A stretch of DNA of 64,000 bases. Origin: Ulva prolifera (lineage: Eukaryota; Chlorophyta; Ulvophyceae; Ulvales; Ulvaceae). A program made the position numbers and the translations under genes. The DNA is taken from positions 398,856-462,855 of the forward strand of contig CM041198.1 in assembly GCA_023078555.1 (NCBI GenBank), written 5' to 3'. Below are positions 35,935-46,536 of this stretch, piece after piece. How positions within the stretch are numbered: the stretch's first letter is position 1; every line of letters begins with the position of its first letter. The notes under the pieces were generated by a model. It was not told where the DNA came from and searched no databases. It was given only the letters and a program-made list of their open reading frames with translations.

Positions 35935-38900
35935 TCACAACGAAACGCTCATGACGCGCAAGCCGTGGTCTGCACCAGAGGAAGCCAGCTTGATGGCTCC
36001 GTCAGGCAGGCACTGGAACTCAAGACACTTCACCGCTGCCCCATGCCTCTCCTGTGGCCCCGCCTCCCACACCTGCACACCAACACTTCATGCATCAGCA
36101 GCAGCGAGGTCACAGCAGTGACACAAAGACACGGTGTGGCAGGTGAACCGCCGCGTGCGTGGTCGTGGACTGCGCCGTGTCACCGATCACACATCGCCAC
36201 ATCATCTCAACATACCTGCTCCAGGTCTGATCGGATGCAAGCATCAGGTGCATGCACCGCCAGGGCTCGCCCGAACACGCACTCCGAGGCACAGACACAG
36301 AGGCTGCCACCAGGGCAAGTCCAGGCTCACAAGATGCACGCCTGCGTGTGCATGGCAGTGCGGACAAATCCGAGTGGCCGTCAAACGTACCCGCTCCAGA
36401 CCGGAGGTGCCCCCGGCGCCACTCCCGACCGCGAACATCTCGAGCTGCCCATCCTCATACCCCACCACCAGCACGTCAAGCCCAGCGGCAGACGGCACCG
36501 GTGCGTAAGCCACCGCAGTGACGGCCGCGCGCAGCCCCGCCGCAGTGGCCGCAGGCGCGCTCGGCACCTCCGGCCGCTCCGGGTCCAGCGCCCACACCTT
36601 GAGCACTTTGTCCCGCGAGCCCGTGGCAAACGCGCGGCTGTGGGGGGCCCACGCCGCCGTCCAGATGATCCGGTCGTGCGCCTTTGCCTTGCAGCCAATC
36701 GCCGAGAACAGCTCGCTGCCACCCGCCGCGTGCTGCGCGCTGCGCTCAGCGTCGGGGGGGGCATTACGGCGGAACAAGCAGAAGGAGCGGTCCCGTGACG
36801 CGGAGAGGAGGAAGCGCCCGTCGCGCGAGAACCGGAGCTGCGTGACGGTGAGAGTGTGGCCGGGGAGCTGCTGCAGGCAGGGTTCGGCGGCGTGGACGTC
36901 CCAGACGCGGATGTCGGCGGCCGCGGCGGACTGCGCCTTGCAGGCGGAGACGAGGCAGGACCCCAGTGGACATGCGGCGAGCGCGAAGACGTCGTTTCCG
37001 TGGCCGTACAGCTTCTGCACCTCTGGCCACAGCGTGGATGCGCACAGATCCTCTTCGAGGGGCTGGCCCTGCAGCGCCGGGGAGGGTCAGGCAAGCGCAG
37101 TGCGCAGCACATGGCACACAGGAGCGGGGCGAGGGGGGGCTGCCAGACATGGCGTGAGCTGAGCACCCTTGAGCGCTGCGCGGGGCATGGCAGTGTACGG
37201 TGCTTTGCTTCAGTGCTCTTCCATACAGTGGGCCGTTCTCTGGTGATTGGGTCCGATGGATGGCCCGAGGCGCGCACCTCCAGCACCCTGGCTGCGGCAG
37301 CCGGCGCCATGTCCGGGCCATCAGCGTAGCCTCCGCCACTGCCGGCGGCCACATCGCCCTCCGCATCCCCCTCGCGCACCGCCTTGTTCGACAACCCGAG
37401 GGCCGGGGCCGCCGCGCTGACGCCGGCGTCCCACAGGTCCCCCTTGAGCGTCGGCGCGACGTCCTCCCACGCCACCTGCCGCAGCGCCGCCAGCGAGCGC
37501 ACAAACATGCGCGGGGCCGCAAACACGCGCACCACCTTCTCCTCTGATGCGCTTGCATACACGTACCGCCACGCTGCGCCTGCTGGGCCGCCTCCGCCGC
37601 CGCGCTGCGGGATCTCCGCGACTGCATGGAAGTCATGGCCATGCACCTGCACACGCATGCACGCAGACATGGCGGTTTCACACGCAAAAGCGCACAGGTC
37701 ACACCCCACGGGAGTGCCGGAAGGAGACATGCATGCACACCTGCGGCCTCGCAAACTCAAACCACCGGTCAGCCTGAGCGTCCCGCGCGTGCAGCCGCAC
37801 GGTTTGATCGGCCGAGGCGGTCAGCAGGCACGCGCCGTCAATCGCCCAGGCGTGCGAGACGATGCCGCGCCAGTGGCCGGTGACGCACGGCCGCGGCAGC
37901 AGCGGCGGCCTCGTGTGCGGGCGTGCCTCGCCCGGCGGCTGGCGCTGCCACGCATGGAGCGACCCCGTGTAGCTGTTGGTCATGATCCAGGCCGCATCGG
38001 CGCCGGCACAGGCGGAGTAGAAGCCGAGGGAGTCCGCGCCTGCAACACCGCAGCCACCGTGGTATGCTACGTTGGCAACCCCGCGCCATGTGCCTCGCGC
38101 CAAGCCTCTGTGCCAGTCTGTGTTGTGTCTCGCTGTCAGCCGTTGCTCCGCCGCCGGCACACCAACAGCCAGAACCTTACGGATCAAGCATGGGGAGCAC
38201 ACGAGCGGGTGGCCAGCTAGCACACACGCGATGATGTGGCGCGAGCTGCCTGTGGCAGCCTCTCTGTTTCATGGCACGATGCGGCTGGCCGATCACCGCG
38301 TACAGAGCCGGCACCTGTAGCGAACCGTGCTTCCAGCAAAGCAGGCGCGCGACTGCTGTGCCGTCTACTTTTCATGAGTTGTCCCGTTCGCATGCTTCAC
38401 GGCATGATGGCTTGCAGCGGGGAAGGCCTGCGCACGACTCTGGCCACGCTCCTGAACTCGCAGCACCCGCAGCACGCGCAGCATGCGCAGCATGCAAGGC
38501 GGAACACAGGCTCGCACCGGCGTCCCCGACGGCCTCCTCGCACATCCACAGCCCACTCGCGGGATCCGCCGCCCAGAGCATCACCGTGCGGTCCATCGAC
38601 GCCGTCACGAGTGTGAGCTCGTTCACGGCGGGAAGGTCGCCCGCTCCGGCGCCGTCCGCGTGCTGTGTGCTGCGGTGGACCCAGCACACGCTGTGCACCC
38701 AGTCCTCGTGGCCGAGCAGCACGCCGTGGATGCTGGCCTGCAGCTGGACGGAAGCTGCACGGAAGGCGTGCCTCTGTGCGAACGACGTCAGGAAGGAGAC
38801 GGAGGCCTCGTGCGCGTCCTCCTGCATGCTGTGCAGCGCTTGGCATCGGGCAGCATGCGCAGCACGCAGCACACGGTATGGCGGACGCGGCGCTTGGGTG

Positions 38901-40211
38901 CAACAGGCGCGTGCTGCCCCCACATGCATGAACAACGGGCACAGGGCTGCCCGGGCCGGTGCTGCTCGATGCAGAGTGCATGCATGCGCGCGTCTGCGCC
39001 CCCAGACACAGGCAATCGGGGAGACGTGGTCGTGGCGGCGGGAGGCGCACGGGTGCGGCCTGCGCCGGCGCGGCCGTGTCAGTGCATGTGAGGCGCCACA
39101 GGCGGGCCGTGCGGTCCTGCGACGCCGATGCGACGAGGACGAGCGGCGTGCCGGACGCGCCGACGGCTTGCGTGGCCGCGAGGCCGCTGACCCAGTTGTC
39201 GTGGCCCTTGAGGGTGCACTGCTGCTGGAACTCACGCCCAGGCGGCCGCAGGAGCACGCGCACCGCTGCGTCCACTCCACCAAGGAACAGCAGCCGCCTG
39301 CACAGTCGGCAGCGCAGGCCTGTGGCGGGATGCCTGGGCGGCAGGGGGGCGGCCGTGCAGCGCTCGCAGGACAGAATGCGGCGTAGCGGGCCAACTGCTC
39401 ACTGACTGGGCATTGCGAGAGTACATCGCTAGCAGCTGCAATGCGGGGCAGCAGCTCGGCGGATCTTTCGGGTGCAGGGCTGCGGCAGAACATGTGCATG
39501 GCAGCTGGCAGTGCAGCCTGTCGGGCTCAAGAGGTGGCAGCACACCAACCTGAGAGGCTTGGGATAGGGCTGAGTGCGGCGCTCTGCTGCATAGCGGAGG
39601 TGGTCAGTGTCTGCAGCAGGTGGAAGGCCCCAGTGGGGTCTACATGCCAGCAGCAGGTGGTCGAGTCTCCGGCAACGCTGATGACATCAGCAGACTGCGA
39701 GTCCGGCCTGAGCATGCTGGTGATGGCGTTGACTGAACTGGAGTGGCCGCTGCCTGGCACAGTCATGTGGAGGAGGTGGTGGGAGCCTGTTGCAAGCACA
39801 GACCAGAGCGCGATGCTGCCATCACATGCGCCCGAGACAAGGAAACGTGTCTCATGGCTAGTAAAGGCCGGGAGCCAGTGCACGAATGTGACTCGCTCTT
39901 TGTGAGCTAGGAGCACCGACTGCGTGCGCAGTTCCTGCAGGAAGCGCCAGGTGAGAACAGGCCACAGGTTTGCTGCAGATGAGACCAGGCCACAATCCAT
40001 AAGTGGCTTGTGTACCAGCAGCCCAGCCACAGCTCTGCAAACATGCATGTAGCGTGTATCTTGCGGAATTCCGTACCTCTGGTTCGAATACCAGAACGAG
40101 CCGGTGAGAAGCATATGCGACCAGCCGCTTGCCTGCTGAATTGAGCGTCCAGTCTACAGCTCCAGCAACAGGGTTGCAGCCATAGCTGACATAATCCATA
40201 CTCACATCCAT
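35935..40211 (-). CDS. ELP2: Elongator complex subunit 2, WD40 repeat protein
   Basis: Resolved exons: 40211-40077, 39934-39550, 39297-39051, 38821-38518, 38039-37741, 37646-37278, 37068 to about 36393, and the last at 36072-35935. One exon between 39550 and 39297 (from 39435) and one before the last are needed but not fixed. ELP2 is the double-propeller scaffold of Elongator, which modifies wobble uridines of tRNA. Typical stretches are YVSYGCNPVAGAVDW, CTLKGHDNWVSGLAATQA, LLGHEDWVHSVCWVH, LTLVTASMDRTVMLWAADP, SGLWMCEEAVG, VTGHWRGIVSHAWAIDGACL, FARPQVHGHDFHAVAEIPQ, ASEEKVVRVFAAP, TLWPEVQKLYGHGNDVFALA, CKAQ and the C-terminal ASSGADHGLRV. GC-rich introns contain CAGCAYGCG-type microsatellites. 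Confidence 0.9.
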
Positions 40212-40654
40212 TCCTACTTGCTACGCCTGCATGGGCTGATCGCACGCCGTAGCCCGGTGATGGAAGGCTTGGTGGGCCGAGCTCCAGCAACGATGCGCTA
40301 TATCTGGCGCGTTATGTGAAGACCCAACTGCTCATCGCATTCCCGCGTATAGAAGTTGACGCTTTGCCTATCGCTTCTGCCAATGTGAACAGCCTGTGGA
40401 ACTCCAGCGAATTGTGTAGATGGCCGTGGCAGGCGCCTGCAAGCGCAGCATGCATCTTGCGCCAGCAAGCCCGAGGCAGTGCAGCTGTCTGATTGAGAGA
40501 GCAGAGGCAATAGAATACTGGATTACAGCAGCAGTGGTCATTCTAGCGTCAGGAATAGCTGCTTGTCGTTTGAGCAGTGCCATCGAGGAAGGACCAGGCC
40601 CTCATCGCCCTGAGCTCGAGGCCACTGCGCCCTCCTGCAAGCTTCTCCGGGCAG

Positions 40655-41850
40655 TCAGGCACCGTAAGTATGAACGTGTTGCTGACACCGAGCCGCGGAT
40701 GCTAGATGGGCTGGTTTACATTGATCTGCGGGGCGTGCAGCAGGCACCTGACTGGAGTACAAAGCAGCCACCGTGAATCCGATGTGAAGGCTTCCATCCC
40801 CCAGAGATGCGATGATACCATCAAAATTGTACAGTGTCGCACTTGAATGCCTGCTTCGGCTCCGCATCGAATGCCGTTGATGAGAACGCAGACTCGTTTG
40901 TTGACACAAGGTGGCAAGAAGCAAAGACATGGCGAACATCAATGCAGAGCTGGACGTGCATCACTAGTGTCTGCATCGATGACGCTCGAGACGCTGGATT
41001 GCATCAAGGCTTACACATGTGTCTCTTCAAGCCGGCATGCCGCGGGCATTTCTTACCATTGACTGACATCCATGTATGTAGTAGTCCAGTTTTTTTTTTT
41101 TTTTTTTATGTAGTAGTTTTTTTATGTAGTATGTATGTAGTAGCCCACGGAGGTTACAAACGCAAGAACTGATAGCACCGCAACACTGTCAGCCTATCTG
41201 ATTGTATATCTAGTCTTTTACCTTCGACACGAAAGAACTGACAGCACCGCAACATTGTGAGCCTATCCGGTTGTATATCTGGTCTTTCAGTGAATTTGCT
41301 TGTGGTGCAGCCTAACAGAACTTGAGTCTTGTGGAGGTGCTTACTTGCACACTCTACGGACGCATTGCTTGCGGCATGAACCAAGTGACCCTGCCCTTTG
41401 GAGCTACCAGCTGTCAAAACATTGGTCCTCCACACGACATGATGTGGAGCCTGGTAGTAATCACTGAGTTGCAACAATACCTCTGCTGCCGCAAGTGAGG
41501 ATACACAGTACCCTAGGGGACACAGCAAGCAGTATGGCAAGAAATGTACATGTTGCCTGTGGACGCACGTTGCGTCATGCAACCTCTGTGTTCTGCATGC
41601 GAGGCAGAATGCTCTGGGACCTGCTGCTCACTCCTCGCCCTGCTTGTACACAGAGGCACCACATTGAAGAGTGCAGCTGCGCCGGTTTGAAAGTTCTCGT
41701 TACGGAATTATCTCATTCAGGCATCGTGTGGCCTGTCTCTGCTACCTTTGCTTGATTGTGTGCTTGCTGGGGCAGGCCACCAGACAGCCTCTTCAGCTTA
41801 GAGAATAGCGTGGCCCCGACGGATGACAAGCAAAGCATAAGGACGAACAT
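40655..41850 (-). CDS. Possible spliced gene with a signal peptide (unrecognised)
   Basis: The first candidate exon, 41850-41746, starts with ATG and encodes MFVLMLCLSSVGATLFSKLK then SGGLPQQAHNQAK, ending at AAG/GTAGCA. This looks like a signal peptide or anchor. Around 41520-41340 another frame reads VLLQLSDYYQAPHHVVWRTN and HLVHAASNASVECAS, and around 40880-40790 YNFDGIIASLGDGSLHIGFT. All are on one strand with plausible edges, but I could not find phases that join them, and the 69-bp tandem duplication sits in between. It may be a real secretory-pathway gene, a decaying one, or chance. Confidence 0.22.
41090..41107. repeat. Poly-T tract
   Basis: Eighteen T in a row, followed by ATGTAGTAG-type repeats interrupted by a shorter T run to about 41145. 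On the minus strand it would read as an A tract, but I see no retroposed gene attached. Confidence 0.8.
41164..41290. repeat. Imperfect 69-bp tandem duplication
   Basis: Copy 1 begins AAGAACTGATAGCACCGCAA at 41164 and copy 2 begins AAGAACTGACAGCACCGCAA at 41233. Both continue with near-identical AACAYTGTSAGCCTATCYGRT and TTGTATATCT blocks. The differences are mostly transitions, so the duplication is not brand new. Confidence 0.85.
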
Positions 41851-43123
41851 TTTATGTCAAAGAGGTATCGATCATGATGATAATGGAGCACGGAAGTGGC
41901 TCTTTATTCTCGATGCGCAGCACCATCCATGCTGCACACCCTCAACACCAGCGTTGTTTGGCCATACTACGCAGTGCACATGTACAGCGGCACAGATGAA
42001 CTCCATGAGCCCAGGCTTTCGTTCAGCCTTTTGATCTCGGTCCGTGACTTGTGCCATGAGGCGCCATTTGTGCCTGCTCGCGGCAGCTCTCACTTCTGTT
42101 AACCTCATACAACGTCCATGTGTCTTTGAGCTCAGGTCTCATAAATTTCTAGAGTACAATTGGCGTCAGAGAGAGACAAGATGATCAGTTTTGAGTCCCG
42201 TTTACTGCATGTGGCCTCTTCATGGTCCCAGGCTTGAGGTGGTCAGCCATATGCACAAGCAGTCGCAGGATATGTTGCTACCTCGCATATATCATGTAAA
42301 ACTGTGCATGCAAACGGAAGTGAGTGCGTGCCCCTGACTGTGGGATTATAAATGAAGCGGCACTGTTCTGTGAGAGCCTGGTTTGGCACCAACCACTCGC
42401 AGGACAGTGCATCCCAGTCCGGCCTTTCCGGGCCTAGGCCTGATCGAGTTTCGCTTCCCAACATTCGCCAAGTACTGTGCACGATCGCACATCTCGATGA
42501 GCAGGTTACTCCTGTTGCAGATCCTATGCGTGTGCGAGCGGAGTGCTACTGAGGCACCGGTGTAGCACTTCGCGGTATGAGACAGGCCAGCTCGTGCTCA
42601 CTACAGATCCTGACAAATGACAAGATGACTCCGACCGAAATTGCATGTCCTGGCTAACGCGGCGGCAGCCCGGGGCTCTTCGCGCTCGCACCGCGCGCGA
42701 AATAGTCGCATGTCGGGTAGACGTCCCTCCCGGCTCACTGAGCACAGATCTGCCCTGATGCCGCCCCGAGAGTGCACGTATGGATGTATCCAATGTACAC
42801 TAGAGAAGGCCGTGCGCCATTGAACAATTCTAGCCGAGTGCTAGACTGCTAAGCATTTGGAACACAGCTATTTTGGCCAACACCGCTCACGCAAAGTGGG
42901 TGCGTGATCTGGCAACTGAATGAGCCAGCATCTGCAAACTTGTCCGTCCTTCACCCAGTCCATGTCTCCACACACGCCGAGCGCTGCTCGGAGCTCCTAC
43001 AGCAGGGGCATGGCATAGGTGCGATTAATCCTGTGTCCACCGGGGCGCAGCCATGTTCGCCCCCCGCGACGAGCCTGTCCGGAAGATGCAGTGATCCAAA
43101 CACTGCAGTTCTAGCACATCTTG
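41851..43123. other. Gene-poor stretch
   Basis: No convincing gene. A minus-strand frame starting at 42108 (MRLTEVRAAASRHKWRLMAQ) has some coding character but no splice partner. Confidence 0.3.
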
Positions 43124-43131
43124 TATAAATA
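43124..43131 (+). promoter_or_regulatory. TATA-box candidate for the secreted Asn-Glu-Gly protein gene
   Basis: TATAAATA, 370 bp upstream of the ATG at 43502. With initiation about 30 bp downstream this would leave a 5' UTR of roughly 340 nt. It is one of few clear TATA-like sites in the window. Confidence 0.35.
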
Positions 43132-43501
43132 TCAGGCTCTGTAGCCTACATCATCATCACCACTGCCCTCGTCTCACAGCCATCCTTACAGGCGCAGCCG
43201 TCTCAGTGTTTGCTATCAACACAATTAGATATATTATTGACGCTGTACCAGCCAGCTGCGGTCCCCAGCAGTAAGCCCCCACACTGCGCCTCACTGCCCC
43301 TATCACCAGACCTGCTTCCTATCCACATCCCAGCCCCTCTGGGTGCCCTTAGAGCAATTCCAGCCTGTACATAGTGACAGATATGATTGCATATGCTCAC
43401 AGCTGCTCATCTAGCATCACTCAAGCAGCACTTGCCGTGTAGGCTTCCCAACTCAGCAAGCCAACACAAACATCCCCAACACCTCCTCGCCACAGCAGAA
43501 G

Positions 43502-45001
43502 ATGAGCATCCTTGCGACAATCACCCTGGCAATCGCCCTGGTAGCCGCGCCGTCCACAGTCCGGTCGCGCCCTCTGGCCACCGTGGCGGCCGGGCATGCT
43601 CTGGAGCAGAGGGCCCAACTCTTCGGAACCGGGCGGCGGCTGCAGATGAGTAAGCACCCTCCCAACCCACCCGACCCCGCCATGCAACCTCACACACCAT
43701 GTAGCTCCATACGCATATGCATGCAGAGGCGCCTAGCTCGTGCGTGCATGCCTGCAGCGCGTCGAATCAATCCGCACAGCACCCATGCCAGCTCACTGTG
43801 GCTCCATTGTTCGGAGCGAAGGTTCAAGTGCACATATTGCCTCGCTTTGTGCGAACATGCCAACATATGTAGCCGCACATGCAGGCGCCTCGAATAACGG
43901 GAATGAAGGGAACGAGGGAAACGAGGGCAATGAGGGCGGGTGCGACCCCTGGTGCCTCTACATCCCCTCTCCTGCCTCCTCGCATCCTAGCGCCGGCGAC
44001 ATCAACACACGCACCCACGACCCCTCCCCACACATCTGATGACTGCTCTACCTAGGTTGCGATACCTGGTGCCATGTTCTGGTGCCCTGTGACGCAACGG
44101 CTCGAGTCGTTACAACTTAAGTTCAATTGATCCCCCAGCATATCCGCGACGGCCCAACCGAGCCACCCCCCTGCAGGGCCCCCCAGCTGCCAAGCCGCCG
44201 CGGCGGCAAGTTCCAGGTGTGCGTGCGCGGCGAAAAGCAGCGCTTCGGCAGCGTGCTGGGCGTGCGCAAGCCCGAGGGCATCACGGTGACCGCAGACGGC
44301 CAGTGCACCTTCTCGGAGTACGCCGGCGGCTTCGACGGCTACTGGAGCGTGGACGCCGGGGACGGCCACGAGGACGGCCTCGCCCTCGCCGCGAAACTCG
44401 TGCGCCCCCTCTCGTACCAATTATGTAGGGCTTCTATGGTAGTAAGCAATGCATGCCTTCGACGTCCCCCTCCTGAGGGAACATACTGATGCCTGTACAT
44501 GTCAGACAATGAACAGGTTGAATGTACAACATCTGACATTGCAGCACTCTGCACAGTATATAGATGTATACAAATGAATTGGCCTCGAGGGAAGCTGCTC
44601 ACAGGCTTAGCTCAATGCCTCTACAGCAACGTGCCTTGTGGAATGTATACGAACATGTTGCACCGCCCGCGACTTTCTGAGCCACACACGGAAGTCGCTT
44701 AATGAGCGTCAGAGCGGCACACCTCTCCGGCCGCTCAGGTGTGCTGCAGTCAGTGACCGTGCTGTGCTGTGTTCTGCAGATGCTGGGCGACACGGGCGCC
44801 CGCGTCGGCGAGTCCGCCGGCCGCCGCAACCCCCGCAACGCGTTTGTGAACGAGTTCCTGCTCGCGGTGCGCGACCGCGCCGACCCCGTCAACCTCGACT
44901 ATCCAAAACATGCCGCGATTGCTGACGGCGGCAAGCGCGTCGACAACATCTCCAAGGCCTCCCGCGCCTGCACCGACCTCATCAAGGTCCACCGCTGCTG
45001 A
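43502..45001 (+). CDS. Secreted protein with Asn-Glu-Gly repeats (unrecognised)
   Basis: Four exons join in phase: 43502-43649, 43885-43951, 44177-44441 and 44780-45001 (702 nt, 233 residues plus stop). The N-terminus MSILATITLAIALVAAPSTV is a typical secretory signal peptide. The short second exon encodes NNG followed by four NEG units and GGCDPW. The core has GGKFQVCVRGEKQRFGSVLG, VTADGQCTFSEYAGGFDGYW and VDAGDGHEDGLALAAKLVRP. The last exon reads GDTGARVGESAGRRNPRNAF, VNEFLLAVRDRADPVNLDYP and ends DLIKVHRC. Four cysteines remain after the signal peptide. I know no named domain that fits; an extracellular or cell-wall role is inferred from the signal peptide only. The donors of exons 1 and 3 are both GTAAGC. 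Confidence 0.7.
43899..43938 (+). repeat. Coding minisatellite (9-bp units, Asn-Glu-Gly)
   Basis: Units of the form AAYGARGGV repeat four times inside exon 2 of the secreted protein gene. Each unit keeps the frame, so copy-number change would only lengthen or shorten the NEG tract. Confidence 0.85.
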
Positions 45002-46536
45002 GTATGATGATAGCTTGCAATTGCCGATGTTCACCTTGCTGATGAACTTGGTGGCCGCCAAGCAGCCCGCTCTTTCATGTCACCTAGGTCTTGTGCGGGC
45101 CACACGTAGCATGGTGTTGGCTGGGGAATGACGTGCATGGCAAATGGCCGCTCGGGCGCTGGAGCTAGTGTAGGTGGGATGTTTGGGTGATTGTACGGCG
45201 ATGATTGCGCTGATGTGGTCAGATTTGGTCAGTGATGGGAGCTACATGCCCGTGACGGCTTCCGCGCGGTGAAGCTTCAGGCATGGCAGCTCGATGGGTG
45301 ATGTGACCGCCGATGACAAGACAGTTCGTCCTCGCTTTGGACGCCTTTACAATGCCAGGCTTTTGATGTACTGGCGTGGACAGATGCAGTTTTACATGCA
45401 CTCGACAAGTGCCTTTTCTTGCAGTTGTTTTAGACCGAGGAGTATGCTTAATTCAGTTGATCGCCTATTGTGGCCACAAGTGTTAAAACGTTTTAACAAG
45501 GCCTTTGATCGATTGCAGCACCACCTGTTAGCCTAGCTCGGCCACAACATGCCAGCACCGGCCTCATCATGCCCATTCATTGCAAGAGCTACCATGGCAG
45601 GCCTGGGCTGCACCCATGACGGTGCATCTCCTTGCTCTGCCCTCCCGGCTGGGATGTCATCGTGCGCATTCCGCTGCACCGAGCTTGATTGACCGTTCAG
45701 TTGGAAGCCATTAGTTGGAAGCCACCTGCTGCAGTAGTGATGGCCAGGGCTTATGATTCTGACAGGGCCATGCTAGATGGGAGTTCTGCGAATCATGCGT
45801 CTGACTCCAACACATGTACAACGCGACTCTGTGAATATTTACCCAGACAATTCTCAGTTTGTTGGGAGATGCTTTCAGGTTGTCTCCCAATGTTTGCTCC
45901 CAAATCGGGCGCAGTGTCTATGCCTCAGCTGCGCACAGACCACAATGTGCATGTGTGTACAGGAAAAGTGCTCCATGTACACTGTGGCACAGATTGACCT
46001 ATGAGTCCAACGTTGGCAACTCTGCATCCATGCTCATCGCACGTCCACTGCGCAGCCAGCGAGATTGCATCCAGCAAGTGCAGACCAGCACAGGAGTGCA
46101 GGCTCATGCAGGTAGGCCGCTCTGCTCCGAAGCCACTCGCCAGTGCCACGCACAGCTCTCACGTCATCTGGAGGCATCTAGACTGCAGGCTGTCACAAGC
46201 GGATGTGCCGGCAGAGGTGCCAAATCTGAGCTCATCTCATATCAATCATACCTTTGCAGCAGACTTCCTCAATGTCAAGAGTCCCGCTTGAGGGACTTGC
46301 ACTCAAAACACCATCCTGCCTGCACTGACCAGCACATGCAATCATGCATCTCGCTGCTACACACTTGCTTCGTGCTGGCCACCGAACACGGCAGTTGCGC
46401 ACCGGCACCTCATCCCATCCACCGCCCATGCACACAGCATCCACATCCAATGCGCCTGTGGTGGGCAATCACCGGCGCCACACCCCGCCTGCCCCACCAT
46501 GTTCCCTCTCAGGGAGCTCAGATAGAATAGCAGGCA
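45002..46536. other. Convergent intergenic region
   Basis: Both neighbours end here. No gene seen; short frames around 45.7-46.5 kb lack motifs and splice partners. Confidence 0.35.

Noticed and set aside
38459-38500. CAGCAYGCG repeats as coding sequence
   Set aside because: They fall in the ELP2 intron between exons ending at 38518 and starting at 38039; the repeat frames have no match to the protein.
40420-40776. 119-codon plus-strand frame with one hydrophobic segment upstream of ELP2
   Set aside because: It has an ATG and a stop but no family resemblance, and it overlaps the minus-strand candidate at 40655-41850. Not enough to call either strand.
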